Under the pieces are notes generated by a model, which made no database searches, was not told where the DNA came from, and worked only from the letters and a program-made list of their open reading frames with translations. From Microbacterium sp. T32 (lineage in GTDB: Bacteria; Actinomycetota; Actinomycetes; Actinomycetales; Microbacteriaceae): DNA of 64,000 bases. Location: positions 487,638 to 551,637 of the forward strand of contig NZ_LQQP01000012.1 of the NCBI RefSeq assembly GCF_001619615.1, written 5' to 3'. Made by a program: the position numbers and the translations under genes. Shown piece by piece: positions 31,159-40,111 of the stretch (its first letter is position 1; each line of letters opens with the position of its first letter).

Positions 31159-33735
31159 GTGTCTCAGAACCCCTCTTCCGCGCCGTCCGCCGACGGAGGC
31201 TTCGACCCCCACGAGATCCAGGCGAAGTGGCAGCAGGCGTGGGCCGAGAAGGACCCGTTCCGCGCCGGCGGCGACGCCGACACGCGTCCGCGCAAGTACG
31301 TGCTCGCGATGTTCCCGTACCCCTCCGGCGACCTCCACATGGGGCACGCCGAGAACTACCTGTACTCGGACATCGTCGCGCGCTTCTGGCGCCACCGCGG
31401 CTACAACGTCCTCAACCCCATCGGGTGGGACTCCTTCGGCCTCCCCGCCGAGAACGCCGCGATCAAGCGCGGCGCCGACCCCGTCGAGTGGACCTACGCG
31501 AACATCGCGCAGCAGAAGGAGAGCCTGAAGGACTACGGCGTCTCGTTCGACTGGAGCCGCGTCCTCCACACGAGCGACCCCGAGTACTACCGCTGGAACC
31601 AGTGGCTGTTCCAGAAGCTGTACGAGAAGGGCCTCGCGTACCGCAAGGACGCGCTGGTCAACTGGGACCCGGTCGACCAGACGGTGCTCGCCAACGAGCA
31701 GGTGCTGCCCGACGGCACGAGCGAGCGCAGCGGCGCCGTCGTCGTCAAGAAGAAGCTGACGCAGTGGTTCCTGCGGATCACCGACTACGCCGACCGTCTG
31801 CTCGACGACCTCAACCAGCTCGAGGGCTTCTGGCCGCAGAAGGTCATCCAGATGCAGCGCAACTGGATCGGCCGCTCCGTCGGTGCCGACATCGAGTTCG
31901 AGATCGAGGGCCGCGCCGACAAGATCACGGTCTTCTCCACGCGTCCCGACACGCTCCACGGTGCGACGTTCTTCGTCGTGGCGCCCGAGTCCGACCTCGC
32001 GGCCGAGCTCGCGGCATCCGCCGACATCGAGATCCGGCAGAAGTTCCAGGCGTACCTGCAAGAGGTGCAGCGCGCGACCGACATCGAGCGGCAGGCGACC
32101 GATCGTCCGAAGACCGGAGTGTTCCTCGGTCACTACGCGATCAACCCGATCAACGGCGAGAAGCTGCCGATCTGGGCCGCCGACTACGTGCTGGCCGACT
32201 ACGGTCACGGCGCGGTCATGGCCGTGCCCGCGCACGACCAGCGCGACCTCGACTTCGCGCGGGCGTTCGACCTCCCCGTGAAGGTCGTCGTCGACACGAA
32301 CGCCCCGGTGACGGGCGCGATCCCCGTGATCGAGGTCGACGAGGACGGCGTGCCGATCGACCCGCTCGGCGACGTCGACGACCTCGACCCCGTGAAGACC
32401 GGCGTCGCGCTGACGGGTGAGGGACGCCTCATCAACTCCGGGTCGCTCAACGGCCTGTCCAAGCGCAACGCGATCGCGCGCATGATCGAGGAGCTCGAGG
32501 CGAAGGGCGTCGGCCGCGCCGCCAAGACGTACCGTCTGCGCGACTGGCTCATCTCGCGTCAGCGGTACTGGGGCACGCCGATCCCGATGCTGCACGCCGA
32601 GGACGGCAGCATCGTGCCCGTGCCCGCGGACGAGCTGCCCGTCGTGCTGCCGTCGGTCGAGGGCCTCGACCTCAAGCCCAAGGGCTCGTCGCCGCTGGGA
32701 GCTGCGACCGAATGGGTGGAGGTCATCGACCCCGAGACCGGGCAGAAGATGCTGCGCGACCCCGACACGATGGACACGTTCGTCGACAGCTCGTGGTACT
32801 TCCTGCGCTTCCTCTCGCCGAACGACCCGAACGAGGCGTTCTCGCTGCCCGAGGCCCGCAAGTGGGGTCCCGTCGACTTCTACATCGGCGGTGTCGAGCA
32901 CGCGATCCTGCACCTGCTCTACGCGCGCTTCATCACGAAGGCGCTGTTCGACATGGGCCTGGTGGAGTTCACCGAGCCGTTCTCGAGCCTGATCAACCAG
33001 GGCATGGTGATCCTCGACGGCGCCAAGATGTCGAAGAGCAAGGGCAACCTCGTGCTCTTCCAGGAGGAGCTCGACGCCCACGGCGCCGACGCGCTGCGCG
33101 TCGCGCTGGCGTTCGCCGGTCCGGTGGAGGACGACAAGGACTGGAACGACGTCTCGACCACGGGTGCGGCAAAGTTCCTCGCCCGCGCGCTCCGCATCGC
33201 GCACGAGGTCGACAGCCCCACCGACGTGGTGTGGGCCGAGGGTGACGCGGCGCTCCGCCGCATCACACACCGCCTTCTCGCCGAGGCGCCGAACCTCGTC
33301 GAGCAGACGAAGTTCAACGTCGTCGTCGCGCGCCTCATGGAGCTGGTCAACGCCACCCGCAAGGCCATCGACGGCTCGGCCGGTGCGAGCGACCCGGCCG
33401 TCCGCGAGGCCGCCGAGGTCATCGCGATGACCCTCGACCTCTTCGCCCCGCACACCGCCGAGGAGATGTGGCAGACGCTCGGATACGACGGCTTCGTCGG
33501 CCTCGTGACCTGGCGCCAGGCCGACCCGACGCTGCTCGTCGAAGACACCGTCACCGCCGTGGTGCAGATCGATGGCAAGGTCCGCGGCACGATCGAGGTC
33601 TCGGCCAAGATCGGCGCCGACGCGCTCGAGGCCGCCGCCCGCGCCGACGAGAAGGTGCGCCGCGCGCTCGGCGACCGCGAGATCGTGCGTGCTGTCGTGC
33701 GTCCGCCGAAGGTGGTCAGCTTCTCGACGAAGTAG
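31159..33735 (+). CDS. leuS: Leucyl-tRNA synthetase
   Basis: Charges tRNA-Leu. The 858-residue protein has [15 protein letters not shown] near residues 50-64 (HMGH is the HIGH motif) and [10 protein letters not shown] near 623. The editing domain contains [17 protein letters not shown]. It starts at a GTG at 31159 ([25 protein letters not shown]) chosen because sequence conservation begins here. The ribosome binding site is weak. The length is usual for bacterial LeuRS. A strong palindromic terminator follows. Confidence 0.97.
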   Translation: MSQNPSSAPSADGGFDPHEIQAKWQQAWAEKDPFRAGGDADTRPRKYVLAMFPYPSGDLHMGHAENYLYSDIVARFWRHRGYNVLNPIGWDSFGLPAENAAIKRGADPVEWTYANIAQQKESLKDYGVSFDWSRVLHTSDPEYYRWNQWLFQKLYEKGLAYRKDALVNWDPVDQTVLANEQVLPDGTSERSGAVVVKKKLTQWFLRITDYADRLLDDLNQLEGFWPQKVIQMQRNWIGRSVGADIEFEIEGRADKITVFSTRPDTLHGATFFVVAPESDLAAELAASADIEIRQKFQAYLQEVQRATDIERQATDRPKTGVFLGHYAINPINGEKLPIWAADYVLADYGHGAVMAVPAHDQRDLDFARAFDLPVKVVVDTNAPVTGAIPVIEVDEDGVPIDPLGDVDDLDPVKTGVALTGEGRLINSGSLNGLSKRNAIARMIEELEAKGVGRAAKTYRLRDWLISRQRYWGTPIPMLHAEDGSIVPVPADELPVVLPSVEGLDLKPKGSSPLGAATEWVEVIDPETGQKMLRDPDTMDTFVDSSWYFLRFLSPNDPNEAFSLPEARKWGPVDFYIGGVEHAILHLLYARFITKALFDMGLVEFTEPFSSLINQGMVILDGAKMSKSKGNLVLFQEELDAHGADALRVALAFAGPVEDDKDWNDVSTTGAAKFLARALRIAHEVDSPTDVVWAEGDAALRRITHRLLAEAPNLVEQTKFNVVVARLMELVNATRKAIDGSAGASDPAVREAAEVIAMTLDLFAPHTAEEMWQTLGYDGFVGLVTWRQADPTLLVEDTVTAVVQIDGKVRGTIEVSAKIGADALEAAARADEKVRRALGDREIVRAVVRPPKVVSFSTK

Positions 33736-33745
33736 TACTTCGTTC

Positions 33746-33794
33746 CGGATGCCACGCCCCTGACGCTTCGCAGAGCGTCTGGGCGTGGCATCCG
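33746..33794. terminator. Bidirectional terminator after leuS
   Basis: Two nested helices: outer CGGATGCCACGCCC (33746-33759) with its complement (33781-33794), inner GACGCT/AGCGTC (33762-33767, 33774-33779) closing a 6-nt loop. It separates convergent leuS and the DUF2087 gene. Its arms contain the GGATGCC word. Confidence 0.85.
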
Positions 33795-33798
33795 TCGT

Positions 33799-34299
33799 TC
33801 ACGGACGTGCCAGGGTGTACTCGGTGCCGGAGCGCGTGCGTTCGATGAGGCCCTCGTCGACCAGGTAGCGGCGGATCGCGGCGACGTCGTCGACGACGGT
33901 GCTGAGGCGTTCGTTGATCTCCGGTTCGGTGAGGCGTTCGCCCTCGGCGAGGATCCGGGATGCGACGGTTGCGAGGACTTCGCGCCGATCGCCGGCGCGC
34001 GAGGGATAGTCCGTGAGACGGCCGTCGGTGAAGAATCGGTCGGCGCCCGTCGGACGCGCAGGGCGAGGGGCTGCGGCCAGGGCGTCGGTGAAGACCGTGG
34101 CGGAGGCGACGTGACCGTTGGCGGTCGCGACGAGGAGGCCGGCCGACGTGAGTGCGGCGGTGACTCGGCGGGCGCGCGACGGGGTCAGCGCAGCCAGGAC
34201 GGGGGCGAGCGGCTCGCCGAGCACGACACGCGCGTAGGCCTCGCGAGCGACGTCGTCGGAGAGGGCGGCGAGGATCGCGCGCCAGGCGTTCTCGTTCAT
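33799..34299 (-). CDS. DUF2087 domain protein, putative regulator
   Basis: A 166-residue protein. The C-terminal third (about 90-160: RFFTDGRLTDYPSRAGDRRE, ERLTEPEINERLSTVVDDVAAIRRYLVDEGLIERT) is the DUF2087 domain, usually found with ArsR-type helix-turn-helix domains. The N-terminal half (LSDDVAREAYARVVLGE and SRARRVTAALTSAGLLV) resembles a winged helix. A transcriptional regulator is therefore plausible, but target and effector are unknown. The ATG at 34297-34299 lies 7 nt from TAGCCT on its strand, so the mRNA is probably leaderless. Confidence 0.82.
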   Translation of the reverse strand: MNENAWRAILAALSDDVAREAYARVVLGEPLAPVLAALTPSRARRVTAALTSAGLLVATANGHVASATVFTDALAAAPRPARPTGADRFFTDGRLTDYPSRAGDRREVLATVASRILAEGERLTEPEINERLSTVVDDVAAIRRYLVDEGLIERTRSGTEYTLARP

Positions 34300-34305
34300 C
34301 GCTCC

Positions 34306-34311
34306 AGGCTA
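34306..34311 (-). promoter_or_regulatory. -10 box of the DUF2087 gene, leaderless spacing
   Basis: TAGCCT on the minus strand places the +1 at the A of the ATG (34299). Confidence 0.5.
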
Positions 34312-34407
34312 AGCGGGGGTCCTCCCCAACGGCGGGATCGGGGCGGTTGTCCACCGTTCGCGCGTTGGCGTCCGCGCGCTCTCTTCCCGACTTCGTAACG
34401 TGCTGGC

Positions 34408-35034
34408 GTGACCACCGATCCCGAACCCGAGCAGCCCGCGCCGCGGCTCGCTCCGCGTCGGCGGCTGGGCGTGGGCGCGGTGATCGTTCTCGTGCTGCTG
34501 GCGTTCGCGATCACGGTGGGGATCGGGATCTTCCGCGGGGCCACCGGCGCCGAGACCGTGACGGCGGAGCCGACGCCGAGCGGCAACGTGAGCGCCGCGA
34601 CGGGTGCGGGAGTGTACGTGCACGTCGCGGGGGCGGTCCGCGCCGCCGGTCTCTACCGTCTCGAGGTCGGCGATCGGGTGGCGGATGCCATCGCCCGCGC
34701 GGGTGGATTCGCGGACGACGCTGCGCGCGACGGCGTGAACCTCGCCCGCACGGTGACCGACGGCGAGCAGATCGTCGTGCCGGTCGCGGGGGCGACGCCG
34801 GTTCCTGCGGCACCGGGCGGCACGGCAGCCGGGGGAGCAACAGGCCCCCTCGACCTCAACACGGCGACACGCGAGCAGCTCGACGCGTTGCCGAGGATCG
34901 GGCCGGCGCTGGCCGATCGCATCCTCGCGTGGCGCGAGCAGAACGGGCGGTTCACGAGCGTCGACGACCTCGGATCGGTGCCGGGGATCGGCGACAAGAT
35001 GCTCGCGAGCCTGCGGGACCTGGTGCGCGTATGA
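34408..35034 (+). CDS. comEA: ComEA-family DNA-binding protein
   Basis: Membrane-anchored DNA-binding protein of the DNA-uptake machinery. The 208-residue product has a cytoplasmic Pro/Arg-rich start, one membrane helix (about 22-44), an SLBB domain (about 68-125: VYVHVAGAVRAAGLYRLEVG) and a C-terminal helix-hairpin-helix pair (about 149-205: LDLNTATREQLDALPRIGPA and LGSVPGIGDKML). GTG start at 34408 with TAACGT 7 nt before it. Overlaps comEC by ATGA. Competence has not been shown in most of these organisms. Confidence 0.93.
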   Translation: MTTDPEPEQPAPRLAPRRRLGVGAVIVLVLLAFAITVGIGIFRGATGAETVTAEPTPSGNVSAATGAGVYVHVAGAVRAAGLYRLEVGDRVADAIARAGGFADDAARDGVNLARTVTDGEQIVVPVAGATPVPAAPGGTAAGGATGPLDLNTATREQLDALPRIGPALADRILAWREQNGRFTSVDDLGSVPGIGDKMLASLRDLVRV

Positions 35035-37337
35035 GCGAGCGACGGGCGCTCCGACGGCGAGCGTGGCGGCCGGTCGCCGTGGCGGGGGTGACGTGGGTAG
35101 GGGCGGCGGTGGCGACCGTCGCGCCAAACGCGGGGATGCTCGCGCTCGTCCTGTGTGTGGCTGCGGGACTGTCGGTGGCGCTGTTCGCGCGGTGGCGGCA
35201 TCCCTTCGTGATGGTGGCGGCGGTCTCTCTGGCGTGCGCCGCTGCCAGCGCAGGCACGGTTGCGACGCTCCAACCCACGCGTGACGGGATGGCTCGGCTC
35301 GAGGTCGCCGGCGGCCGCCACGTGCGCGTGACGGCAACGGTCACGGGACACCTGTCGACCGGCCCCGACGGCGGCGGCTGGTTCGACGCGACCGTCTCCT
35401 CGGTGACCGCCGGCAGCACGACCGTGACGGGCGCGATCCCCGCGCGGATCGGAGTGGATGCCGCTGGACGCGGGCGTCTGTCCGCTGTCGGCCCGGGCAG
35501 CGAGGTGGTGGTGGCGGGGCGAGGGATTCCGTCCGACCCGGCGGAGCGGGCGATTCTCGTGCTCCGCGCGACCGACATCGAGCGTGCACCCCAACCCGAA
35601 GGCGCCTGGGCGGTCTTCGAGGGCCTGCGCGACGGGCTGGTCGCCTCGACGCGGGGATTGCCGCAGCCGGGCGCGGGGCTCGTCCCGGGGCTCGCCGTCG
35701 GCGACACGTCGAGTCTCGACGCGGCGACCGAGGCCGCGATGAACGCCTCCTCGCTCTCGCACCTGACGGCGGTATCGGGGGCGAACTGCGCGCTCGTCGT
35801 GGGCGCGGCGTTCGCGCTGCTGGCACTGTGCGGGGTGCGGCGCTGGATCCGGGTCGTCGGTGCGCTGCTCGTGCTCGCAGGATTCGTCGCTCTCGTGACG
35901 CCCGAGCCCAGCGTGGTCCGAGCCGCGGCGATGAGCGCGATCGGCATCCTCGCGCTCGGTCTCGGCCGCCCCCTGGTGGGCGTCGCCGTCCTGGCCGCCG
36001 CGGTGACGGTCCTGCTGATCGGCGACCCGTGGCTGTGCCGGTCGCTCGGGTTCGCGCTGTCCACGGCGGCCACCGCGGCGCTCCTGGTGCTGGCGAAGCC
36101 CCTCGCCGATGGACTCGCGAGATGGATGCCCTCCCGCCTCGCGCTCGCCCTCGCGGTGCCGACCGCGGCGCAGCTCGTCTGCGGCCCGCTCATCGTCCTC
36201 ATCGATCCCCACGTCCCGCTCCTCGGGATCGCGGCGAACCTTCTCGCGGACCCCGCCGCCGCACCGGCGACGATCGCGGGGGTCCTCGCCTGCATCGCGC
36301 CGATCCCGTGGGTGCGTGACGGTCTGTCGGCACTGGCGTGGATCCCCGCCGCGTGGATCGCCGGGGTCGCGCACACCACGGCCTCGGCCACCGCGCAGAA
36401 CCTGCCCTGGCCGGACGGTCCGTTCGGCGCGATCCTGCTCGCGGTCGTCGGCGGCGCGGTCGCGGTGGCCATCGCCCGGCCGCAGCGCGTGCCTCGCCTG
36501 ACCGCCCTCGCGACCATCGTGGTGGCCGTCCTCGTCGGAGCGGTCGGCGGCACGAGCGCGATCCGGACGGTCGCCGGACCACTGACCGTCCCGACCGCGT
36601 GGCAGGTCGCGATGTGCGACGTCGGCCAGGGGGATGCCACGCTGTGGCGCTCCGGATCCGAGGTCGCCCTCGTCGACACGGGACCCGACCCCGAGCCGCT
36701 CGCGGCGTGTCTGCAGACGCTCGGCATCGACCACCTCGATCTCGTCGTCCTGACCCACTTCGACAAGGACCACGTGGGTGGATCCGCGGCGGTTGTCGGT
36801 CGCGCGAGCGTCGTGCTCCACGGGCCGACCGGAGAGGCTGCGGACCAGCGGCTGCTCGATCGGTTCGTCGGAGGCGGCGCACGGGTGGTCCTCGCGACGA
36901 TGGGGATGACCGGGACCATCGGCGACACCCGATGGCAGGCACTCGGGCCGCTTCCCGGGATGGAGCCGGGCAACGACGCGAGCGTCGCGATCGACATCAC
37001 GGGTCCGGGATTCCCGCACACCGTGATGCTCGGCGACCTGGGCGAGGCGCCACAAGCCGCGCTGCTCCGCCGCGTCGACATCTCCCCGGTCGAGGTCGTC
37101 AAGGTCGCGCACCACGGCAGCGCCGACCAGGATCCCGACCTGTATCGCCGACTCCACGCGGCGGTAGGGCTCATCGGCGTCGGAGCCGACAACAGCTACG
37201 GGCATCCGACAGCGCGGCTGCTCGACATCCTGCGGCAGAACGGAACGGTGGCCGCCCGCACCGACCAGGGCGGCATCCTTGCGGTATGGCACGACGACGA
37301 GGGGGAGCTGACGCTGTGGCGGGAGAAGCCACCGTGA
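35031..37337 (+). CDS. comEC: ComEC/Rec2-family DNA uptake channel
   Basis: A 768-residue membrane protein. After two or three N-terminal helices there is an OB-like region (about 80-190), then the competence domain with many hydrophobic segments (about 220-500, with SSLSHLTAVSGANCALVVGA near 240). A C-terminal metallo-beta-lactamase-like domain carries CDVGQGDATL near 528, LTHFDKDHVGG near 573 and KVAHHGSADQD near 692. These form the full three-part ComEC layout, so the protein looks intact. It is coupled to comEA and followed by holA, the usual order. Confidence 0.95.
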   Translation: MSERRALRRRAWRPVAVAGVTWVGAAVATVAPNAGMLALVLCVAAGLSVALFARWRHPFVMVAAVSLACAAASAGTVATLQPTRDGMARLEVAGGRHVRVTATVTGHLSTGPDGGGWFDATVSSVTAGSTTVTGAIPARIGVDAAGRGRLSAVGPGSEVVVAGRGIPSDPAERAILVLRATDIERAPQPEGAWAVFEGLRDGLVASTRGLPQPGAGLVPGLAVGDTSSLDAATEAAMNASSLSHLTAVSGANCALVVGAAFALLALCGVRRWIRVVGALLVLAGFVALVTPEPSVVRAAAMSAIGILALGLGRPLVGVAVLAAAVTVLLIGDPWLCRSLGFALSTAATAALLVLAKPLADGLARWMPSRLALALAVPTAAQLVCGPLIVLIDPHVPLLGIAANLLADPAAAPATIAGVLACIAPIPWVRDGLSALAWIPAAWIAGVAHTTASATAQNLPWPDGPFGAILLAVVGGAVAVAIARPQRVPRLTALATIVVAVLVGAVGGTSAIRTVAGPLTVPTAWQVAMCDVGQGDATLWRSGSEVALVDTGPDPEPLAACLQTLGIDHLDLVVLTHFDKDHVGGSAAVVGRASVVLHGPTGEAADQRLLDRFVGGGARVVLATMGMTGTIGDTRWQALGPLPGMEPGNDASVAIDITGPGFPHTVMLGDLGEAPQAALLRRVDISPVEVVKVAHHGSADQDPDLYRRLHAAVGLIGVGADNSYGHPTARLLDILRQNGTVAARTDQGGILAVWHDDEGELTLWREKPP

Positions 37338-37441
37338 CACGCGGTCGAGGGCGGCGTCTCTGGCGTATCCAGGCGCGCACGGCCGCTCTCGTGGGCCGCC
37401 CCGCCCGTGCCGGTCCCGGCATCCGTGTCCGACCCGGTCGG

Positions 37442-37447
37442 TAGGCT
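37442..37447 (+). promoter_or_regulatory. -10 box of holA, leaderless spacing
   Basis: TAGGCT, 7 nt before the GTG start at 37454. It allows holA expression independent of comEC. Confidence 0.5.
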
Positions 37448-37453
37448 GGGGGA

Positions 37454-38491
37454 GTGACCCCGGCACCCCGACGCTCCGCCCCCGCGAAGGCGAAGTCGGC
37501 CATCCCGCAGATCGGCTGGCGCACCCCGCAGCCCGCCCCGATCGTGTTGGTCTCCGGTCCCGAAGAGGTCTGCGCCGAACGCGCGATCGCGGGTGTCCGC
37601 GACTACCTCAAGAGCGAGGATCCCAGCCTCGAGGTCACCGATGTCCGCGCCGACGACTACACGGCCGGAACGCTCCTCGCGGTGACCTCACCGTCGCTGT
37701 TCGGCGAGCCGCGGCTCGTCCGTGTCGGGGGCGTCGAGAAGTGCTCCGACACCTTCCTCACCGAGGCGCTCGCGTACCTCGAGCACCCGCAGGACGGCGC
37801 CACGGTCATCCTCCGGCATACCGGCGCGAGCGTGCGGGGCAAGAAGCTTCTGGATGCCATCCGCGCGGGACAGGGGAGCGGCATCGAGATCGCGTGCCCC
37901 GCGATCAAGCGCGACTCCGACCGCTTCGACTTCGCGGTCGGCGAGTTCAAGGCCGCGCAGAAGAAGATCGCCCCGGTCGCCCTGCGTTCGCTCGTCTCGG
38001 CGTTCGCGGACGACCTCACCGAGCTCGCGGCCGCGTGCCAGCAGCTCATCGCCGACGTCCCCGGCGACATCGACGAGCGCACCGTCGAGCGGTATTACGG
38101 CGGCCGTGTCGAGACCTCCGCGTTCACGGTCGCGGACACGGCGATCGCCGGGCACTACGGGCAAGCGCTTCTCGCGCTGCGCCATGCCCTGGCATCCGGA
38201 GCCGATCCCGTTCCGCTTGTCGCGGCCGTGGCGATGAAGCTGCGGACGATGGCGCGCGTCGCGGGCAACCGCGAGTCGTCCGGCGCACTGGCCCAGCGCC
38301 TGGGCATGAAGGATTGGCAGGTCGACCGCGCGCGCCGCGACCTCGTCGGGTGGAGCGCTGCCACGCTCGGGATGGCGATCCATGCGACCGCCCGAGCGGA
38401 TGCGGAGGTCAAGGGCGCCTCGCGCGACGCGGTCTTCGCCCTCGAGCGGATGATCACGATCATCGCGACCCGCCAGCCCTACGGCCGCTGA
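37454..38491 (+). CDS. holA: DNA polymerase III subunit delta
   Basis: Clamp-loader delta subunit that opens the beta clamp. The 345-residue protein starts at a GTG and shows APIVLVSGPEEVCAERA near 31-47, LFGEPRLVRVGGVEKC near 83-98 and the three-domain delta length. In many genomes holA and rpsT are neighbours downstream of comEC, as here, with rpsT convergent. Cytoplasmic; no catalytic motif is expected. Confidence 0.94.
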   Translation: MTPAPRRSAPAKAKSAIPQIGWRTPQPAPIVLVSGPEEVCAERAIAGVRDYLKSEDPSLEVTDVRADDYTAGTLLAVTSPSLFGEPRLVRVGGVEKCSDTFLTEALAYLEHPQDGATVILRHTGASVRGKKLLDAIRAGQGSGIEIACPAIKRDSDRFDFAVGEFKAAQKKIAPVALRSLVSAFADDLTELAAACQQLIADVPGDIDERTVERYYGGRVETSAFTVADTAIAGHYGQALLALRHALASGADPVPLVAAVAMKLRTMARVAGNRESSGALAQRLGMKDWQVDRARRDLVGWSAATLGMAIHATARADAEVKGASRDAVFALERMITIIATRQPYGR

Positions 38492-38570
38492 GCCACTGCG
38501 AATCGCCTTGCGCTCCGGCGACCGCCCTGGACGCTGGTTCCCTTGCCACGGGCATCACGCTCCGATGGCC

Positions 38571-38814
38571 CGCCCTCACGGGAGGAGATTCCGCGAAGGG
38601 AGGACGGAACCGCGCTCCCGCCTCCTCCGCTCCCGGAATCTCCTCCGCTCGCGGGGCGCGACCGCCGCGAAGACCCGCGAAATCACGGGCCCAGCCGCCA
38701 TCGCGCCAACCCCGCCCTCACGGGAGGAGATTCCGCGAAGGGAGGACAGGACCGCGCTCCCGCCTCCTCCGCTCCCAGGATCTCCTCCGCTCGCGGGGCG
38801 CGACCGCCGCGAAC
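38571..38814. repeat. Two 101-bp direct repeats with internal palindromes (family C)
   Basis: The 417-bp gap between convergent holA and rpsT contains copies at 38571-38671 and 38713-38813 that differ at only a few bases. Each starts CGCCCTCACGGGAGGAGATT and ends CGCGACCGCCGCGAA. In copy 1, GGAGGAGATTCCG (38581-38593) is perfectly complementary to CGGAATCTCCTCC (38634-38646). In copy 2 the right arm has changed to AGGATCTCC, which weakens the helix. No coding potential is credible. The rest of the gap before 38571 shows nothing recognisable. Confidence 0.85.
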
Positions 38815-38857
38815 CCCAGCGTGGCAGCTCACCGCACACCCCCTTGCACGCTCGAGA

Positions 38858-38892
38858 AATGACGAAGCCCGCCCCGCGGTGCGGGACGGGCT
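38858..38892 (-). terminator. Rho-independent terminator after rpsT
   Basis: On the minus strand, AGCCCGTCCCGC pairs with GCGGGGCGGGCT across a 3-nt loop (38866-38892; one mismatch), followed by TCGTCATTTC. Confidence 0.85.
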
Positions 38893-38908
38893 GTCGAAAG
38901 GATGCGGC

Positions 38909-39169
38909 TCAGAGAGCGGCGACCTGCTTCGCGATGGCCGACTTGCGGTTCGCGGCCTGGTTGGCGTGGATGACGCCCTTGCTCACGGCCTTATCGAGCT
39001 TCTTGCCGGCCTGGACGAGCGCCTTCTCGGCGGCTTCCTTGTCACCGGCGAGGACGGCCTCGCGCGTGCGGCGCACGTGCGTCTTGAGCTCGCTCTTGAC
39101 GGCCTTGTTGCGCTCGCGCGCCTTCTCGTTGGTCTTGTTGCGCTTGATCTGCGACTTGATGTTCGCCAC
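38909..39169 (-). CDS. rpsT: 30S ribosomal protein S20
   Basis: Small-subunit protein binding 16S rRNA. The 86-residue product, [22 protein letters not shown] to the AIAKQVAAL end, is clearly S20. The start is a GTG at 39167-39169; the upstream GAAAG is a weak ribosome binding site. It has its own promoter inside the end of the hydrolase gene and a leader of about 105 nt, long enough for the autoregulation known for S20, although no binding element is recognised. Confidence 0.98.
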   Translation of the reverse strand: MANIKSQIKRNKTNEKARERNKAVKSELKTHVRRTREAVLAGDKEAAEKALVQAGKKLDKAVSKGVIHANQAANRKSAIAKQVAAL

Positions 39170-39281
39170 GTCGACGGTCTTTCGTTTGAGTGAGTGTTGG
39201 AAGTGCCGGGCGAGCGGTAGAGGGGCGCTGCACCGGCGGTCGTGGAGGTCGGGAAAAACCCCACACGCAAGCCAAGGACCG

Positions 39282-39287
39282 AGTCTA
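39282..39287 (-). promoter_or_regulatory. -10 box of rpsT
   Basis: TAGACT on the minus strand (39287 to 39282), overlapping the last codons of the upstream hydrolase gene; +1 near 39275. Confidence 0.45.
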
Positions 39288-40010
39288 TCAGGTCGAGGCT
39301 TCCACCGTGGTGAGCGCCACGTCCAGCAGCGCGTTGAACACCCGGGGCCGCATCGCCGTGACCAGGTGCGTCGTCCGGGGCACCACGATCAGCTCGGCAT
39401 CCCGCGCGATCGACAGGAACAGCTTCTCGTTCACCCGCAGCTGGTCCCACTCCCCGTTGATGAACCACAGGGGCACGTCGATCTGGCGCAGCGCGGCAAG
39501 CAGATCGAGCACGGACAACGACGCGAGGGCGGTGTCCTGCGCGTCGAACGCGTACCCGCCCGCGCCGAAGTCCGCGCGGGTCTCGGGTGGCAACGTCCGG
39601 TCGAGCACGTAGTTCGTCAGCCCGAGGCCCCGATCGGGCAGCCCGTCGAACCGCCGCGCGAGAAAGCGATACGCCGCGAGCCCCGCACCTCGGGGGATCG
39701 AGGTACAGGATGCCGCGACGAACGCCGCGACCGGCGGCGGGTCCTCCCGTCCGACGTACTCGATCGACAGCAGTCCGCCCATGGAGTGCCCCACGAGCAG
39801 GACGGGGCCGCGGGTCGCGGCATCCCGAACCGCCCGGTCGATGGTCGCGAACGCCTCGTCCAATGTGAACGTCTCACCGCGGCGCGTTCCGTGCCCCGGC
39901 AGATCGACGGCCGTGACGGGGTTCCCGCGCTCCCGCAGATGTTCGACCTGCGCGCGCCACATCGTCGCGGACGTACGGATGCCGTGCACGAGCACGACCT
40001 GGACCGTCAT
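39288..40010 (-). CDS. Alpha/beta hydrolase
   Basis: A 240-residue alpha/beta-hydrolase fold protein. [14 protein letters not shown] at the start gives the oxyanion-hole HG. The nucleophile elbow is [12 protein letters not shown] near 73-84 (GHSMG). The acid is probably in [12 protein letters not shown] near 183, and the His in PRTTHLVT near 214. Substrate cannot be deduced; it could be an esterase, lipase or peptidase-like enzyme. ATG at 40008-40010; an in-frame upstream GTG gives only three more residues. Divergent from lepA by about 100 bp. Confidence 0.88.
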   Translation of the reverse strand: MTVQVVLVHGIRTSATMWRAQVEHLRERGNPVTAVDLPGHGTRRGETFTLDEAFATIDRAVRDAATRGPVLLVGHSMGGLLSIEYVGREDPPPVAAFVAASCTSIPRGAGLAAYRFLARRFDGLPDRGLGLTNYVLDRTLPPETRADFGAGGYAFDAQDTALASLSVLDLLAALRQIDVPLWFINGEWDQLRVNEKLFLSIARDAELIVVPRTTHLVTAMRPRVFNALLDVALTTVEAST

Positions 40011-40096
40011 GGCATCCACCCTACGAACGCCGCCTTTGCGTGCGCCCCGGATCTCACCGGGGCGGCGCCGCGGACGGCGATGTCGGCCGCCGCCCG

Positions 40097-40102
40097 TAGA
40101 AT
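40097..40102 (+). promoter_or_regulatory. -10 box of lepA
   Basis: TAGAAT with +1 near 40109, three nucleotides before the ATG at 40112; the leader is essentially absent. Confidence 0.5.
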
Positions 40103-40111
40103 CGACGGAAC

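Noticed and set aside
37334..37444. Short reading frame (36 residues) overlapping the comEC stop
   Set aside because: Arg-rich, no ribosome binding site beyond overlap, and no recognised family.
38492..38908. Small ORFs with Pro/Ser/Arg-rich products in the holA-rpsT gap
   Set aside because: They arise from the family C repeats; both copies show the same artefact in different frames.
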